From the NCBI GenBank assembly GCA_045107085.1, contig JBGCFT010000187.1, positions 1-27,332 on the forward strand: a stretch of DNA of 27,332 nucleotides, in the 5' to 3' direction. A model generated the notes under the pieces. It had not been told where the DNA came from. It made no database searches and saw only the letters and a program-made list of their open reading frames with translations. The translations under genes were made by a program, and so were the position numbers. The DNA is from NORP309 sp045107085 (lineage in GTDB: Bacteria; Pseudomonadota; Gammaproteobacteria; Xanthomonadales; Marinicellaceae). Below are positions 6,625 through 15,790 of the stretch, piece by piece. The stretch's first letter is position 1; each line of letters opens with the position of its first letter.

Positions 6625-8747
6625 TATCTGCATGTTAATGGTATTTGGTTGATTTTCATATTGCTCGAACATTGCCAAGTCAAATCTCCGCTTTCCGTAA
6701 TTTTTGGAGTTAACTTTATCCACTCTGAAGTCGAACCATTTTCAGATATATAGATCGTTAGCTCTCCATTTTTAGGATTATAAAGCTTGTCTTCTGATTG
6801 AGTAAAAACTTGAGACGTGAATTCAGAGCTTGGAAAGGTTGAATGTTCAATGAAATATTCACTGATCATAGCTTTGTCGGAATTGGCATAAAATAATTTT
6901 TCAGATACTTTTGCTCTAACACTGTAATCTTCATAAGCAGGAATAGCATACGCACCTAAAACTCCAATCACGACAAGAGATAAATAGGTGCTCGTTACAG
7001 ACATACTTTCAAACAGACTGTACTCATAAGACAAGCGCAAAGTCATTGCATCATTTGAAGAATCCATGGCAAAGCCAAAACGCCCTTTATTGGGCAGTTG
7101 AAGTTGTTGAGCCGTAGGAAAAGCAAATAGATCTATTTCAAGATTTACAAAATTTGCTAAAAAGTGAACGACAGTCAAATAAGTATGGTATGAATCTCTT
7201 TGTATATCTCTTACCTCCGCACTATAGGCGAATATCGATGAGTCCCAATCCACTTGTTGTGATGTTAACCAATGGCTTAGCTTTTGTTTATTATTGCTGT
7301 TGGCTCTATCCGCTAAAACCTGAGGAGTTAGAGCTTGGATGAGATAATCTCCTTCAATTTGATAATACATGTACTGTTTCATATCCAATAAGCTCAATAT
7401 TTCTGGTTCATCTTGGTCGTCACCAAAAACAAGAGTTTCAAACTCCTTTGTAGAAAAAACAGATTCATTAATTTTGACACCTGCTAAAGTTTTTTGACTT
7501 GATTGGGTTTTAAAAGCTTGGCTAAGCTTGCTTAGCATTTCATCATGCGCTTGTTTGTCATTTATCTTACTGGCAAACCATGTACCTGAGTCATCTGTCA
7601 CCATGACTAATTTTTGCCCATAAATGCCATAAATTTCATTTAAAGGCACGGTTAAAAACTGGTTGATTTTTTCTATGTATGCATATACTTGCTGCTTTAA
7701 AGTTTCAGAATCTTCATTAAAAGACATGGCCCAATTAAATCCTTGTTGTATTTGTGTCATACTGGGCATAGCAAATTGCCAAACACTCCTTGGGTTTCCA
7801 GCCGTTTCAAAATCATAAACAGAGTTAACTTTAGGCATGAATTTTCTCACGCCAACATCTGGCATAGCAAGGTGCATAATAAATTCGCTCTTGCCATTTT
7901 TTGAAGCAGAGCCTAACCATAAAAATTCCATTTGATCTAATCCAAACTGACTAACCATTTGCATTTCAGAAGATGGAATGAATCCTTTATTTTGCTCATA
8001 AATCGCTTCTATATTTAACCATAATTCCATATTTTTTCCAGATTGATCAACACTGTTTTCAAATGACATTATTTTATCTAGCTCAGATGCATGTGTTTTT
8101 TGAGCCAGCAAAGCTGTCAATCCTTTTTGTGAGGCAGTTAAACCAGAAAAAATAGCTAGCCTACCAGAACTCTCTTCAAAAGATAAATAAACGGGCATCA
8201 TTGTCACCATTAACGAAGCTTTTCCTTCATCATCAAAGTTATTAATAATGGATACTTGCGACCCTGCGACATTTGAAACCGACTCAATTAAAGCCGATAA
8301 ATCTTTCAAACTGGTTTGCTTCAATGTGGTTGCAATTAGTGTATTAGGCACCATTGATTTATCTGTGGCATTAGTGATAGCTATCTCGAGAGGCGTCACC
8401 ATATTTTGCACTATTGTTTTAACAGGAAAAACGGCCTCAGGCGGCATAAACTCTCCGAAAGTTTCAATAAATCCAGCCTTAATGTTTTCAAGTTGTAATT
8501 GATTGTGCTCTAAAGATTGAACAGGATGCAATGCATCTCCTTTAGCTTCAAAAAACAATTGCCAAAGTGAAGGAAGTCTTAGATAAGCCAATGTGTCACC
8601 TGGTAGCTTATTGCGAAGCCATGAAACATTTTCCAAGTTTGTGGTTATTTGTTTTGATTCTTGTTGACTCGATATATTGCCAGTGTTGTCGCAAGCTGTA
8701 AGAAACACTAAAAGACTGACAAATAGAATAATTGAATGATTTTTCAT
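6621..8747 (-). CDS. Inner-membrane-type lipoprotein with C-terminal type IV pilin-like domain
   Basis: 708 residues. The N-terminus is a lipoprotein signal ending in lipobox LTAC with Cys19. Asp20 at +2 is the classical Lol-avoidance signal, predicting retention in the inner membrane. Residues 30-575 form a large alpha/beta region resembling DUF3352-like periplasmic proteins (KLPGDTLAYLRLP near the start); I do not recognise its function. From about 580 the protein is pilin-like: a hydrophobic helix containing LSLVVIGVLGAYAIPAYEDY and SVRAKVSEKL (about 590-617), and at the end a disulfide-type loop WQC...LTCRY (C693 and C706), as in PilA-type pilins. The GFTLIE prepilin-peptidase site that should precede the helix is absent, so the helix would act as a fixed membrane anchor. 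The first part and the pilin part are in one uninterrupted frame. No pilus genes are nearby. Confidence 0.82.
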   Translation of the reverse strand: MKNHSIILFVSLLVFLTACDNTGNISSQQESKQITTNLENVSWLRNKLPGDTLAYLRLPSLWQLFFEAKGDALHPVQSLEHNQLQLENIKAGFIETFGEFMPPEAVFPVKTIVQNMVTPLEIAITNATDKSMVPNTLIATTLKQTSLKDLSALIESVSNVAGSQVSIINNFDDEGKASLMVTMMPVYLSFEESSGRLAIFSGLTASQKGLTALLAQKTHASELDKIMSFENSVDQSGKNMELWLNIEAIYEQNKGFIPSSEMQMVSQFGLDQMEFLWLGSASKNGKSEFIMHLAMPDVGVRKFMPKVNSVYDFETAGNPRSVWQFAMPSMTQIQQGFNWAMSFNEDSETLKQQVYAYIEKINQFLTVPLNEIYGIYGQKLVMVTDDSGTWFASKINDKQAHDEMLSKLSQAFKTQSSQKTLAGVKINESVFSTKEFETLVFGDDQDEPEILSLLDMKQYMYYQIEGDYLIQALTPQVLADRANSNNKQKLSHWLTSQQVDWDSSIFAYSAEVRDIQRDSYHTYLTVVHFLANFVNLEIDLFAFPTAQQLQLPNKGRFGFAMDSSNDAMTLRLSYEYSLFESMSVTSTYLSLVVIGVLGAYAIPAYEDYSVRAKVSEKLFYANSDKAMISEYFIEHSTFPSSEFTSQVFTQSEDKLYNPKNGELTIYISENGSTSEWIKLTPKITESGDLTWQCSSNMKINQIPLTCRY

Positions 8748-8934
8748 AGTTTTTGGCCAATTTGATTAATGTCCGTATTATGAATCAGTCATTGTTTAAT
8801 CACAAGTTTTAGTTTTAGCTAACCTATGCTCATCGTAGTTTTAAACTAAGTAAATGTTTAAATGATTTTGGAAGTTTAACCTCTACTAAGCACAGAAAAT
8901 TTACATTTTTTATAATTTTCCTTACAATGCTTAC

Positions 8935-10440
8935 ATGTCTGAAATTATTCTCACCACACTTAACTCAAAATACATTCACTGTGCTTTTGGTCTGCGTTAT
9001 TTATATGCCAATTTAGGGGGATTAAAGCCTCAATGTACAATTCAAGAATATACCATTCACGAAAGGCCATTGGATATAGTAGAAAAATTACTCAGTAAAA
9101 ACCCGAAAATTATTGGCTTTAGTGTGTATATCTGGAATGTTGTAGAGACTGGACAATGTATTGAGTTAATCAAACAAATTGATTCAGATGTTAAAATTGT
9201 TGTGGGTGGTCCTGAAGTCAGTCATGTTCCTGATAATCCTGATTGGTTAAATCTAGTGGACTACGTCATTACCGGTGCTGGTGAATTACAGTTTAAATCT
9301 CTGTGTTCTCAATTATTAAACAATCAAAAGCCTTTAGAAAGTGTTATTCCTGGCATACCTTTGCCATTAGAGCAGCTTGAAATGCCCTACCAATATTATG
9401 ATTCTGCAGACATTAAAAATAGAATAGTCTATGTTGAAGCTTCACGTGGGTGTCCGTTCAAATGTGAATTTTGCTTGTCTTCATTGGATAAAACATCTAA
9501 ATCCTTTAGCATCGAGTTATTTTTAATTGAAATGGAAAAGTTAATTCAAAGAGGAGCCAATCATTTTAAATTCATCGATAGAACATTTAACTTAAAGGTT
9601 AAAACAACTGTTGCTATCCTTGAGTTTTTTCTCGAAAAAGTGAGCGATGAAATGTCAATACATTTTGAAGTTATTCCAGATAGGTTGCCCGAAAAATTAA
9701 GAGATATTCTAGCAAAGTTTCCAGAACATGTGTTGCAGTTTGAAATAGGTGTTCAAACTTTTGATCCGAAAATTCAAGAGCTTATATCAAGAAAACAAGA
9801 CAATGAAAAAACATGTGAAAATTTGATCTGGTTACGTCAAAATACAAATGCGCATATTCATGCTGATTTAATATTCGGGCTGCCCAGTGATACGCTTGAT
9901 AATTTTGCCAACAGTTTTGATAAGTTAGTTAGTTTGAATCCGCAAGAAATACAATTAGGCATTCTAAAAAGATTACGTGGCGCTCCGATAAATAGACACA
10001 CTGAAGAATATCAGATGGTTTATAACACCAATCAGCCCTATAACATTTTATCAACAAAAGACATTGATTTTAATACCATGCAAAGGGTCAATAGATTTGC
10101 CAGATTTTGGGATATGATTGGAAATTCAGGGCGTTTTGGCAATACAAAACAATTGATTTTTGCTAATCAACCATTTCATAACTTTATGAAATTATCAGAT
10201 AATTTGTACCTTACCGAAGGAAGTTCTTGGAAAATATCTTTAAGAAGACTGTTTAAATTAATCTATCAACAATTGCTGACTGTTTTAGAGATTGATAAAA
10301 AATTGGCTTTTGAAACACTTGAAAAAGATTATATTCATTGCAATCAGAAGGGAAAGCTTGAACATCTTTTAAAGATTGAAAATAAAGCAAGCAAAGCAGG
10401 AATTAGAAATAAGAGACAATTGCAACACTCAACCGACTAG
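8935..10440 (+). CDS. B12-binding radical SAM protein (DUF4080-type)
   Basis: 501 residues in three parts. A cobalamin-binding Rossmann-like domain lies at about 1-140, with the HCAFGLRYLYANL start and GGPEVSH at 91-97. A radical SAM domain follows, whose iron-sulfur motif is CPFKCEFC (C173, C177, C180), preceded by VEASRG as in the family and followed by FIDRTFN and ADLIFGLP. The C-terminal region (about 390-501) is typical of the DUF4080 class. Members are predicted to use methylcobalamin and S-adenosylmethionine for methylations or rearrangements; the substrate of this class is not known to me. It stands alone, with its own intergenic region on both sides. The ATG has no strong ribosome binding site. 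Confidence 0.9.
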   Translation: MSEIILTTLNSKYIHCAFGLRYLYANLGGLKPQCTIQEYTIHERPLDIVEKLLSKNPKIIGFSVYIWNVVETGQCIELIKQIDSDVKIVVGGPEVSHVPDNPDWLNLVDYVITGAGELQFKSLCSQLLNNQKPLESVIPGIPLPLEQLEMPYQYYDSADIKNRIVYVEASRGCPFKCEFCLSSLDKTSKSFSIELFLIEMEKLIQRGANHFKFIDRTFNLKVKTTVAILEFFLEKVSDEMSIHFEVIPDRLPEKLRDILAKFPEHVLQFEIGVQTFDPKIQELISRKQDNEKTCENLIWLRQNTNAHIHADLIFGLPSDTLDNFANSFDKLVSLNPQEIQLGILKRLRGAPINRHTEEYQMVYNTNQPYNILSTKDIDFNTMQRVNRFARFWDMIGNSGRFGNTKQLIFANQPFHNFMKLSDNLYLTEGSSWKISLRRLFKLIYQQLLTVLEIDKKLAFETLEKDYIHCNQKGKLEHLLKIENKASKAGIRNKRQLQHSTD

Positions 10441-10582
10441 AGGGGGAGGATTACGAGCCAGTGTCCGGCTGCAAAAGTCTCAAGCTTTTACATGAATGAA
10501 GCTGCCTTATAAATTAACAACTTCTTTTTCACAAATATATAAACAACATTATAGAATGCTTTATAGATTTTGTAAAAATATA

Positions 10583-11182
10583 TTATTTAAAAAAGCCACT
10601 TAAAAGACCTGAACCACTTTTTAAAATATCTTTCATGTCAACATCACCGTCACCATCGCTATCTAACATACCTTCAATCATACCCATCTTTTTTGGTTGT
10701 TGTCTTTGAATCGTTTCTTGCTCTTGACGTAATAAATCTTGCAGACCATTCGCACCCACATTATTTTGCTGCTTGGCCTTACCCAAAGCACCCATAACCA
10801 TAGGAGCTAACATCGACATTAAATCACCAGCACTTTGACCGCCTAAGCCTGTGGCTTTGCCCAGTTGTTGTTGCACATTGCTTTGCTTGTTGCCAAAAAC
10901 ATGTCCTAGTATTTTTCCACCATCTTGCATAGAAGAACCACCCAGTAAATTTCCAAGGTTTCCTAAAATACCACCATCAGAATGATTTCTTTCTAACGCA
11001 CCTGCTAAATCTTCTGCGCCTTTTTGAGAGCTTGCATTGCGTTTTATCGCAGCTAAAATCATGGGTACAGCAACAGCTGCAGCTCTTTTTACGCCATCAT
11101 TGTCTCCGCCAACTTTTTTTGCTACTTGTTCCATCATACTTGATCCCATTTGCTGGGTAATCATATCCAAAATTCCGCTCAT
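10583..11182 (-). CDS. DUF937 family protein with C-terminal calcium-loop motif
   Basis: 199 residues from the ATG at 11182, which gives the family-typical start MSGILDMITQQMG; an upstream ATG at 11275 would add 31 AT-coded, unconvincing residues. The body is the DUF937/YidB-like fold: VPMILAAIKRNA, then glycine-rich GGILGNLGNLLGG and DLMSMLAPMVMGALG. Near the C-terminus DSDGDGDVDMKDIL is a textbook EF-hand or dockerin-type calcium-binding loop (D-x-D-x-D-x-D pattern). There is no signal peptide, so it is probably cytosolic. The function of DUF937 is unknown; YidB in E. coli is uncharacterised. The gene is monocistronic. Confidence 0.85.
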   Translation of the reverse strand: MSGILDMITQQMGSSMMEQVAKKVGGDNDGVKRAAAVAVPMILAAIKRNASSQKGAEDLAGALERNHSDGGILGNLGNLLGGSSMQDGGKILGHVFGNKQSNVQQQLGKATGLGGQSAGDLMSMLAPMVMGALGKAKQQNNVGANGLQDLLRQEQETIQRQQPKKMGMIEGMLDSDGDGDVDMKDILKSGSGLLSGFFK

Positions 11183-11314
11183 AGTTTTTTCTCTGTAAAT
11201 TAAAATGGATATCTTATCAGAGAATAAATAATTAATTGTATTTAAATTGTAAACAATAATTAAACAGCTATTCATTGTTACAGTACAATAATATTTTTAA
11301 TCAAAGAAACTTCA

Positions 11315-12238
11315 TTGCAAAACTTCATATACATATCATCGCTATTATTATTAGGAGTGTTATTGAGGCGTATAAATGTGTTCCCAAAAAACACTTCACA
11401 GGTTTTGAATCAATTCGTAATCTATGTTTCTTTACCTGCATTAGTGCTGATCACCATACCACAAATTGATTTAAACCTTCTACTCTTACCGGTAGCCATT
11501 GTTCCTTGGGTTTTATTGGTTGTTTCTGTTGTGCTTTTATTAATCTGTTCCAAAATTTTCAAATGGAACAACAATACTTTGGCTGCTTTGCTTTTAATTG
11601 TTCCATTGGGTAATACTTCGTTTCTTGGCATACCAATGGTGAAAAGCTTTTTTGGTGAGGGCATGGTTGCTTATGCTTTAATTTACGATCAGTTAGGTTC
11701 TTTTTTAGCACTGGCACTTTATGGATCTATTGTCTTAGCAATATTTGACAAAACTCAAATCCAAAAAAATAAAAAAATTGTCTTAAAAAACGCCTTGAAA
11801 ATAGTGATCACGTTTCCTCCTTTTCTCTGTCTTTTAGTTGCTCTGTATTTACGCAAGTTAGAATTACAGCCCATTTACTTTAATTTATTAACACCATTGG
11901 CCTCTACCTTAGTTCCAGTGATTATGATAGCTGTTGGATTCCAACTTTCTCTTAAATTAGATTCTGGGAAAATGACACCATTTGCAGTTGGCTTATTAAT
12001 TAAAATGTTTATTGCACCAGCAGTGGCATTATTTGTGTTTGTTGTTTTAGACTTAAAGGGTGAAATCTATCAAGTAATTGTATTTGAGGCAGCAATGCCA
12101 CCTATGATTTCTGCAGGAGCTCTGGCAATTATTGCCAATTTATCACCCAGGTTAACAGCAGCAATGTTAGCATTTGGTATTCTTTTATCTTTTATAAGTT
12201 TGCCAATATTTTATTCTATAATAACCCAATTGCTTTAA
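11315..12238 (+). CDS. AEC (auxin efflux carrier)-family transporter
   Basis: A 307-residue, very hydrophobic membrane protein with about ten predicted helices in two groups of five, separated near residues 145-165 by a lysine-rich cytosolic loop. Family-like segments include LLLLGVLLRRINVFP at the N-terminus, FVIYVSLPALVL, GNTSFLGIPMVKSFFG in the first half, and EAAMPPMISAGALA in the second, where the crossover prolines lie. Bacterial AEC members carry dicarboxylates such as malate or malonate; the substrate here is unknown. The start is TTG at 11315, since no ATG lies in frame downstream of the preceding stop; its ribosome binding site is weak. It ends 12 bases before hemY, convergent to it. 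Confidence 0.88.
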   Translation: MQNFIYISSLLLLGVLLRRINVFPKNTSQVLNQFVIYVSLPALVLITIPQIDLNLLLLPVAIVPWVLLVVSVVLLLICSKIFKWNNNTLAALLLIVPLGNTSFLGIPMVKSFFGEGMVAYALIYDQLGSFLALALYGSIVLAIFDKTQIQKNKKIVLKNALKIVITFPPFLCLLVALYLRKLELQPIYFNLLTPLASTLVPVIMIAVGFQLSLKLDSGKMTPFAVGLLIKMFIAPAVALFVFVVLDLKGEIYQVIVFEAAMPPMISAGALAIIANLSPRLTAAMLAFGILLSFISLPIFYSIITQLL

Positions 12239-12249
12239 TGAATAAAAAT

Positions 12250-13425
12250 CTAGTCTTTATCATAAATCACTAACTGTGAATGATACATTTCTGCTTGTTG
12301 ATAGGCTTGAAGCGCATTATCAGGCTCACCCACAGCATCAAAGTATTGAGCCAGAAGTTTATAGGTTTGCGACTGAAGTTGAAGATCTAAACTTTTATCA
12401 AGGTAATCTTTTGCCTTGGCCCACAGTTTATTTTGTAAACTTAATTGACCAAGTATTTGCAACAATAGTGCATTGTTGGCATTCTTCTTTAACCATTTTT
12501 CTGCAGTTTTTATTTTATCTTGACCGTCTAAACTTAATTGGCGCCAAATATTTAAAAGCTCATCTGAAAAATTCTTCGCCATGTTATTTTCGATTAAAGT
12601 CGCCACTTGTTCGGTCATCCCAAGTTTTAAACCTGTCAATGAGTAAGCATGAATATAATCAATATTAAGCTTTTGATTTTTATCTAAACTGTTCCATGTG
12701 GATTGCAGCTCAGATTCATTATTCGCATGTTGTAATTGTTGAGAAATTGAATGATGAGAAAGCTGGTTTACTTGCTCATAACCCATAATATCAAGCTTTT
12801 GAACTTTTGGCAGGACTTCTCTTAATTGATGCCATTGGTTATCATTTTGGCTCGCTTGCACCATTATATGAAGAGCTCTGGGATTGTTTGGATAGCTGTG
12901 CAGTATGCGATTAAGTAATGCTATTGCTTTGGTATTCTCTCCAATCTTTACCCACAATTCACTTCTGGTTAAATCTACTGTAAGTGGGTTATCAGTATTA
13001 TTTTCAGCATCATCAAGATAGTTGAACGCTTCAGCAATCTTATTTTGAGCTATAGCAGCTCTGGCTGCAGCCATAAAACCCAATTCAGGAGTCGGGCTAT
13101 TTTTAGTAGAGGAAATGAGTAGTTTTTCAGCCTGTTTCCAATGTCCTTCAGACAGAGCTAATAATCCCTTAGCAAAACATTTTCTTGAACGATTGGTTGA
13201 CAGATTTCGTAATGTTTTTTTAGGTAGCTTGATTAAAAAAATAGTCAGCCATATAAGTAAAATCAAAGAAAAAATCAAAGCAAGCGCAACGATAAATCGC
13301 ATTTCTACTTCATATCCTGCAAAGCGAAAGTAGACATAACCAGGATCTTCCATTAGCCAAGGAGTCACCAAAGCAGCGGCTAATGTTAGAGCAATAATGA
13401 TACAAATAGTAAATAACTTTTTCAT
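12250..13425 (-). CDS. hemY: HemY, TPR membrane protein of the haem biosynthesis locus
   Basis: 391 residues. Two membrane helices lie at about 3-21 and 42-66, followed by a cytosolic or periplasmic TPR-like helical region (about 80-385), as in HemY_N-family proteins. LMEDPGYVYFRFAGYEVEM between the helices is the family signature (the D-x-G-Y-V loop). This gammaproteobacterial HemY is not the protoporphyrinogen oxidase that carries the same name in Bacillus. Its exact role is unresolved; it is thought to support haem synthesis or haem protein assembly. It starts 6 bases after the hemX stop, with GAGAAG overlapping that stop as ribosome binding site, so it is co-translated with hemX. Confidence 0.9.
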   Translation of the reverse strand: MKKLFTICIIIALTLAAALVTPWLMEDPGYVYFRFAGYEVEMRFIVALALIFSLILLIWLTIFLIKLPKKTLRNLSTNRSRKCFAKGLLALSEGHWKQAEKLLISSTKNSPTPELGFMAAARAAIAQNKIAEAFNYLDDAENNTDNPLTVDLTRSELWVKIGENTKAIALLNRILHSYPNNPRALHIMVQASQNDNQWHQLREVLPKVQKLDIMGYEQVNQLSHHSISQQLQHANNESELQSTWNSLDKNQKLNIDYIHAYSLTGLKLGMTEQVATLIENNMAKNFSDELLNIWRQLSLDGQDKIKTAEKWLKKNANNALLLQILGQLSLQNKLWAKAKDYLDKSLDLQLQSQTYKLLAQYFDAVGEPDNALQAYQQAEMYHSQLVIYDKD

Positions 13426-13431
13426 AATCGA

Positions 13432-14730
13432 TTACTTCTCTTCAATATTATTAGATGGTGTGGTTTTTAACTTTGATTCAAAAGGAATATCAGCTTGATC
13501 GAAACCAGAACTATTCAATGATTGAATGCTAGTTAAATTATTTAAAAGATTAGGGTAGACAGGATTAACTTTGATGGACTTTAACTCAGTTAATTTTGAA
13601 AGAATATCAGTTGATTGATTGTTAAAGTTATTACTTATTGTTGAGGTTAAGTTATCAATTTCTTGTTCCCACATGGTTTGATTCTTTTTCATTAAAGCCA
13701 CTTTAAGCAAGCTGAAGTGGTTATTTATTTCAAGGAATACTTTTTCTTTTTCCGTGCTAGAAATTTGTTGGACATTTTCATCATTTACTTTTCTAATAAC
13801 AATGAGTTTATCGAACCAAGATGAATCTTCAGTTGTATCGCCTACATTTGAAAGGGTTGTATTATCTGTTTTGAAACTTAATTGGCTACTTTGATCTTTT
13901 AGCTGGTCAATTACTTTGCTTACTTTTGATACATCAATGAGTGGATTTGAGATTAAGTCCTGATAAGTCTCCTCTAAACTTTTTGAAATTGAAGCATATC
14001 CCTCTCCTTCTAATATTGAAAGCTGTTCGATTGTTTTACTCAAAAACTCTTGCCCCTTTTCACCGTTTTCATAAATGCTGAAATTTTGGTATGCCATTTT
14101 AAGAAAGTGTTCAGCTAATTCATAGGCATAACTTCGTGTCACCCTGATGCTTTGATTGCTTGGGGTTTCAGAATTTTTACTCATCTTTTGTGATAACTCT
14201 TGTATGGCTTTATTATTTTTTGAATTGTTATTCTTTACTGTGTTTTTTACTTGGTCAAGCACAATAGATTGTGATGATAGAACTGTTTTTAACTCTTCAA
14301 TTTGTTCGAGTAATTTTGAATCATCATAATCATTAACTGTAGCATTGCTATCATTGGTATTTAAATTTGTAGCTATATTTTCTATACTTTTTAATTGTTG
14401 TTGTAATTCAATATTAGTTTTTTGTATTTGATTTATTTTAGTAGAAAGTTGATTGAATTTTTGATTGGTGTTTTTTTCAACTTCTGCAACAGGCTCTTGC
14501 CAACTCAAATCATTGGGCTTTGATAATTCAGCATTCTTTTGCATCTGCATATACAAATAAGCACTGACAGTCAAGGATGATGCCGCCAGTAAAAAAGCAA
14601 TAAATGATAAAAAAGAACCTTTTTTAATGATAACTTTAGAGTTATCTACAATTGCTTGGTCTTTTTCTGGTGCATCAATTGTTTCTAGTTCTTCAACTTT
14701 TATATCTGACTCTTGTTGTTTGTCGCTCAT
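13432..14730 (-). CDS. hemX: HemX-like membrane protein
   Basis: 432 residues: an acidic cytosolic N-terminus (1-35), one membrane helix (about 39-61), then a coiled-coil stretch with many Gln, Asn and Lys (about 70-190) and a helical domain containing YELAEHFLKMAYQNF. This is the HemX architecture. HemX is often misnamed uroporphyrin-III methyltransferase, but it has no SAM-binding site and no such activity can be read here. It normally lies downstream of hemC-hemD. In this window those genes are absent and a sulfotransferase gene lies 106 bases upstream on the same strand, so the pair hemX-hemY has been separated from hemCD. Confidence 0.85.
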   Translation of the reverse strand: MSDKQQESDIKVEELETIDAPEKDQAIVDNSKVIIKKGSFLSFIAFLLAASSLTVSAYLYMQMQKNAELSKPNDLSWQEPVAEVEKNTNQKFNQLSTKINQIQKTNIELQQQLKSIENIATNLNTNDSNATVNDYDDSKLLEQIEELKTVLSSQSIVLDQVKNTVKNNNSKNNKAIQELSQKMSKNSETPSNQSIRVTRSYAYELAEHFLKMAYQNFSIYENGEKGQEFLSKTIEQLSILEGEGYASISKSLEETYQDLISNPLIDVSKVSKVIDQLKDQSSQLSFKTDNTTLSNVGDTTEDSSWFDKLIVIRKVNDENVQQISSTEKEKVFLEINNHFSLLKVALMKKNQTMWEQEIDNLTSTISNNFNNQSTDILSKLTELKSIKVNPVYPNLLNNLTSIQSLNSSGFDQADIPFESKLKTTPSNNIEEK

Positions 14731-14836
14731 GTTCTTACTTAAAGATTTAAGAAAGAGTATTGTAACATCAACTCTTATGGGACGAAAAGAATTAACTATA
14801 CAGAATAAACATATGGAATTTTAGGTATAGCTAGAC

Positions 14837-15694
14837 TCAATTAAGGAATTTTGACCAGGTTTTGCCGCATATTTCTCTCACAGTATTAATTTGTGCTTCA
14901 TCAAAAGCGGGAAATTCTATTATCTCACTCAAGCCCGATAAATTGAAATTATGACTTTTTCTTAACTCCTGATTTTTTGAAACGATTCTGCTACCAACTT
15001 TATATTCTTCATTAAAGTTTTTACAATGTGGTAAATTATCTACATTATGATCAATACCACATAATTTTATGATTCCATTTATTATCTCATTTGGACTACT
15101 ACACAAGCTATCATAATTTATTATAAGGTCAACATATTCAAAATCAGCTAGAATTTGTTTATTCACACTGTCCCACTGTCGAGAGCACTGTAAAGTTTTA
15201 TTCTCACATATAATATCTTCCCAATATTTAGGCTTGATTCCCCACCAACCCTCCTCTCCATTATTCAAATTAAGTTGTGAGTGATGGTGCTTTTTCATGA
15301 GTGAGTAGACATTGGCAATCGGGTTTCTGACCATAGATACAATTTTACAATCTGGAAAAACATTTTTAAGCCACCTTAAACGAACTGAATTGTTGGGGTT
15401 TTTATTCATTAATATGGGCTCTTTCACATCTGCCTTTTGAATGCGCTCAATTAATAAAGTTTGATCATCTTTACTAAAATCATTTTCAGACAAATAGTGT
15501 CCATGAACTCCCTTATGAGATTGATATATTCTCCCACAAGGTTCATCTATCGGTGTAAAGGGTGGATTATCCCCCCAAAAATACTTTCCTTCTGGTAAAA
15601 ATGGATTCTTTATGACGCTTTGTTGCATTAACATTCTATTTAACAGAGATGTTCCAGATTTTTGCATTCCTATTACGAATAGAAGTTTTGGCAT
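14837..15694 (-). CDS. Sulfotransferase-family protein
   Basis: 285 residues. Sulfotransferases move sulfate from PAPS to a hydroxyl or amine. The 5'-phosphosulfate loop is GMQKSGTSLL (residues 9-18, with K12 and the S-G-T-S turn), starting four residues after the first beta strand, and the 3'-phosphate site is MVRNPIANVYSLMKK (R123 and S131). A C-terminal CGKTWSKF segment closes the fold. No signal peptide, so it is cytosolic like others acting on nucleotide- or lipid-linked glycans. It is divergent from the methyltransferase gene at 15791, from which it is separated by a 96-base intergenic region. The acceptor is unknown; a glycan is inferred from the cluster. Confidence 0.88.
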   Translation of the reverse strand: MPKLLFVIGMQKSGTSLLNRMLMQQSVIKNPFLPEGKYFWGDNPPFTPIDEPCGRIYQSHKGVHGHYLSENDFSKDDQTLLIERIQKADVKEPILMNKNPNNSVRLRWLKNVFPDCKIVSMVRNPIANVYSLMKKHHHSQLNLNNGEEGWWGIKPKYWEDIICENKTLQCSRQWDSVNKQILADFEYVDLIINYDSLCSSPNEIINGIIKLCGIDHNVDNLPHCKNFNEEYKVGSRIVSKNQELRKSHNFNLSGLSEIIEFPAFDEAQINTVREICGKTWSKFLN

Positions 15695-15764
15695 GAGACT
15701 CCAATAATTAATGAATATTTGTTTTAGTTATTAATGCTTATGAACTGTAGAGTTAAATTTATAC

Positions 15765-15780
15765 TATAATGCGCATTATA
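15765..15780. promoter_or_regulatory. 16-base perfect palindrome overlapping a TATAAT element
   Basis: TATAATGCGCATTATA is its own reverse complement. It lies in the middle of the divergent region between the sulfotransferase gene (start 15694) and the methyltransferase gene (start 15791), so TATAAT can serve as a -10 box in both directions. It could be an operator for both genes. No close -35 match is obvious on either strand, and some perfect palindromes are expected by chance. Confidence 0.35.
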
Positions 15781-15790
15781 TAGTGTATTA

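Noticed and set aside
10441..10500. GC-richer stretch after the radical SAM gene that could be a tRNA remnant or small RNA
   Set aside because: No cloverleaf arms or terminator could be built; a weak five-base AAAAG/CTTTT stem is not enough.
12276..12668. Open frame of 130 codons antisense to hemY
   Set aside because: It is a shadow of hemY in the AT-rich code; no start context or similarity supports it.
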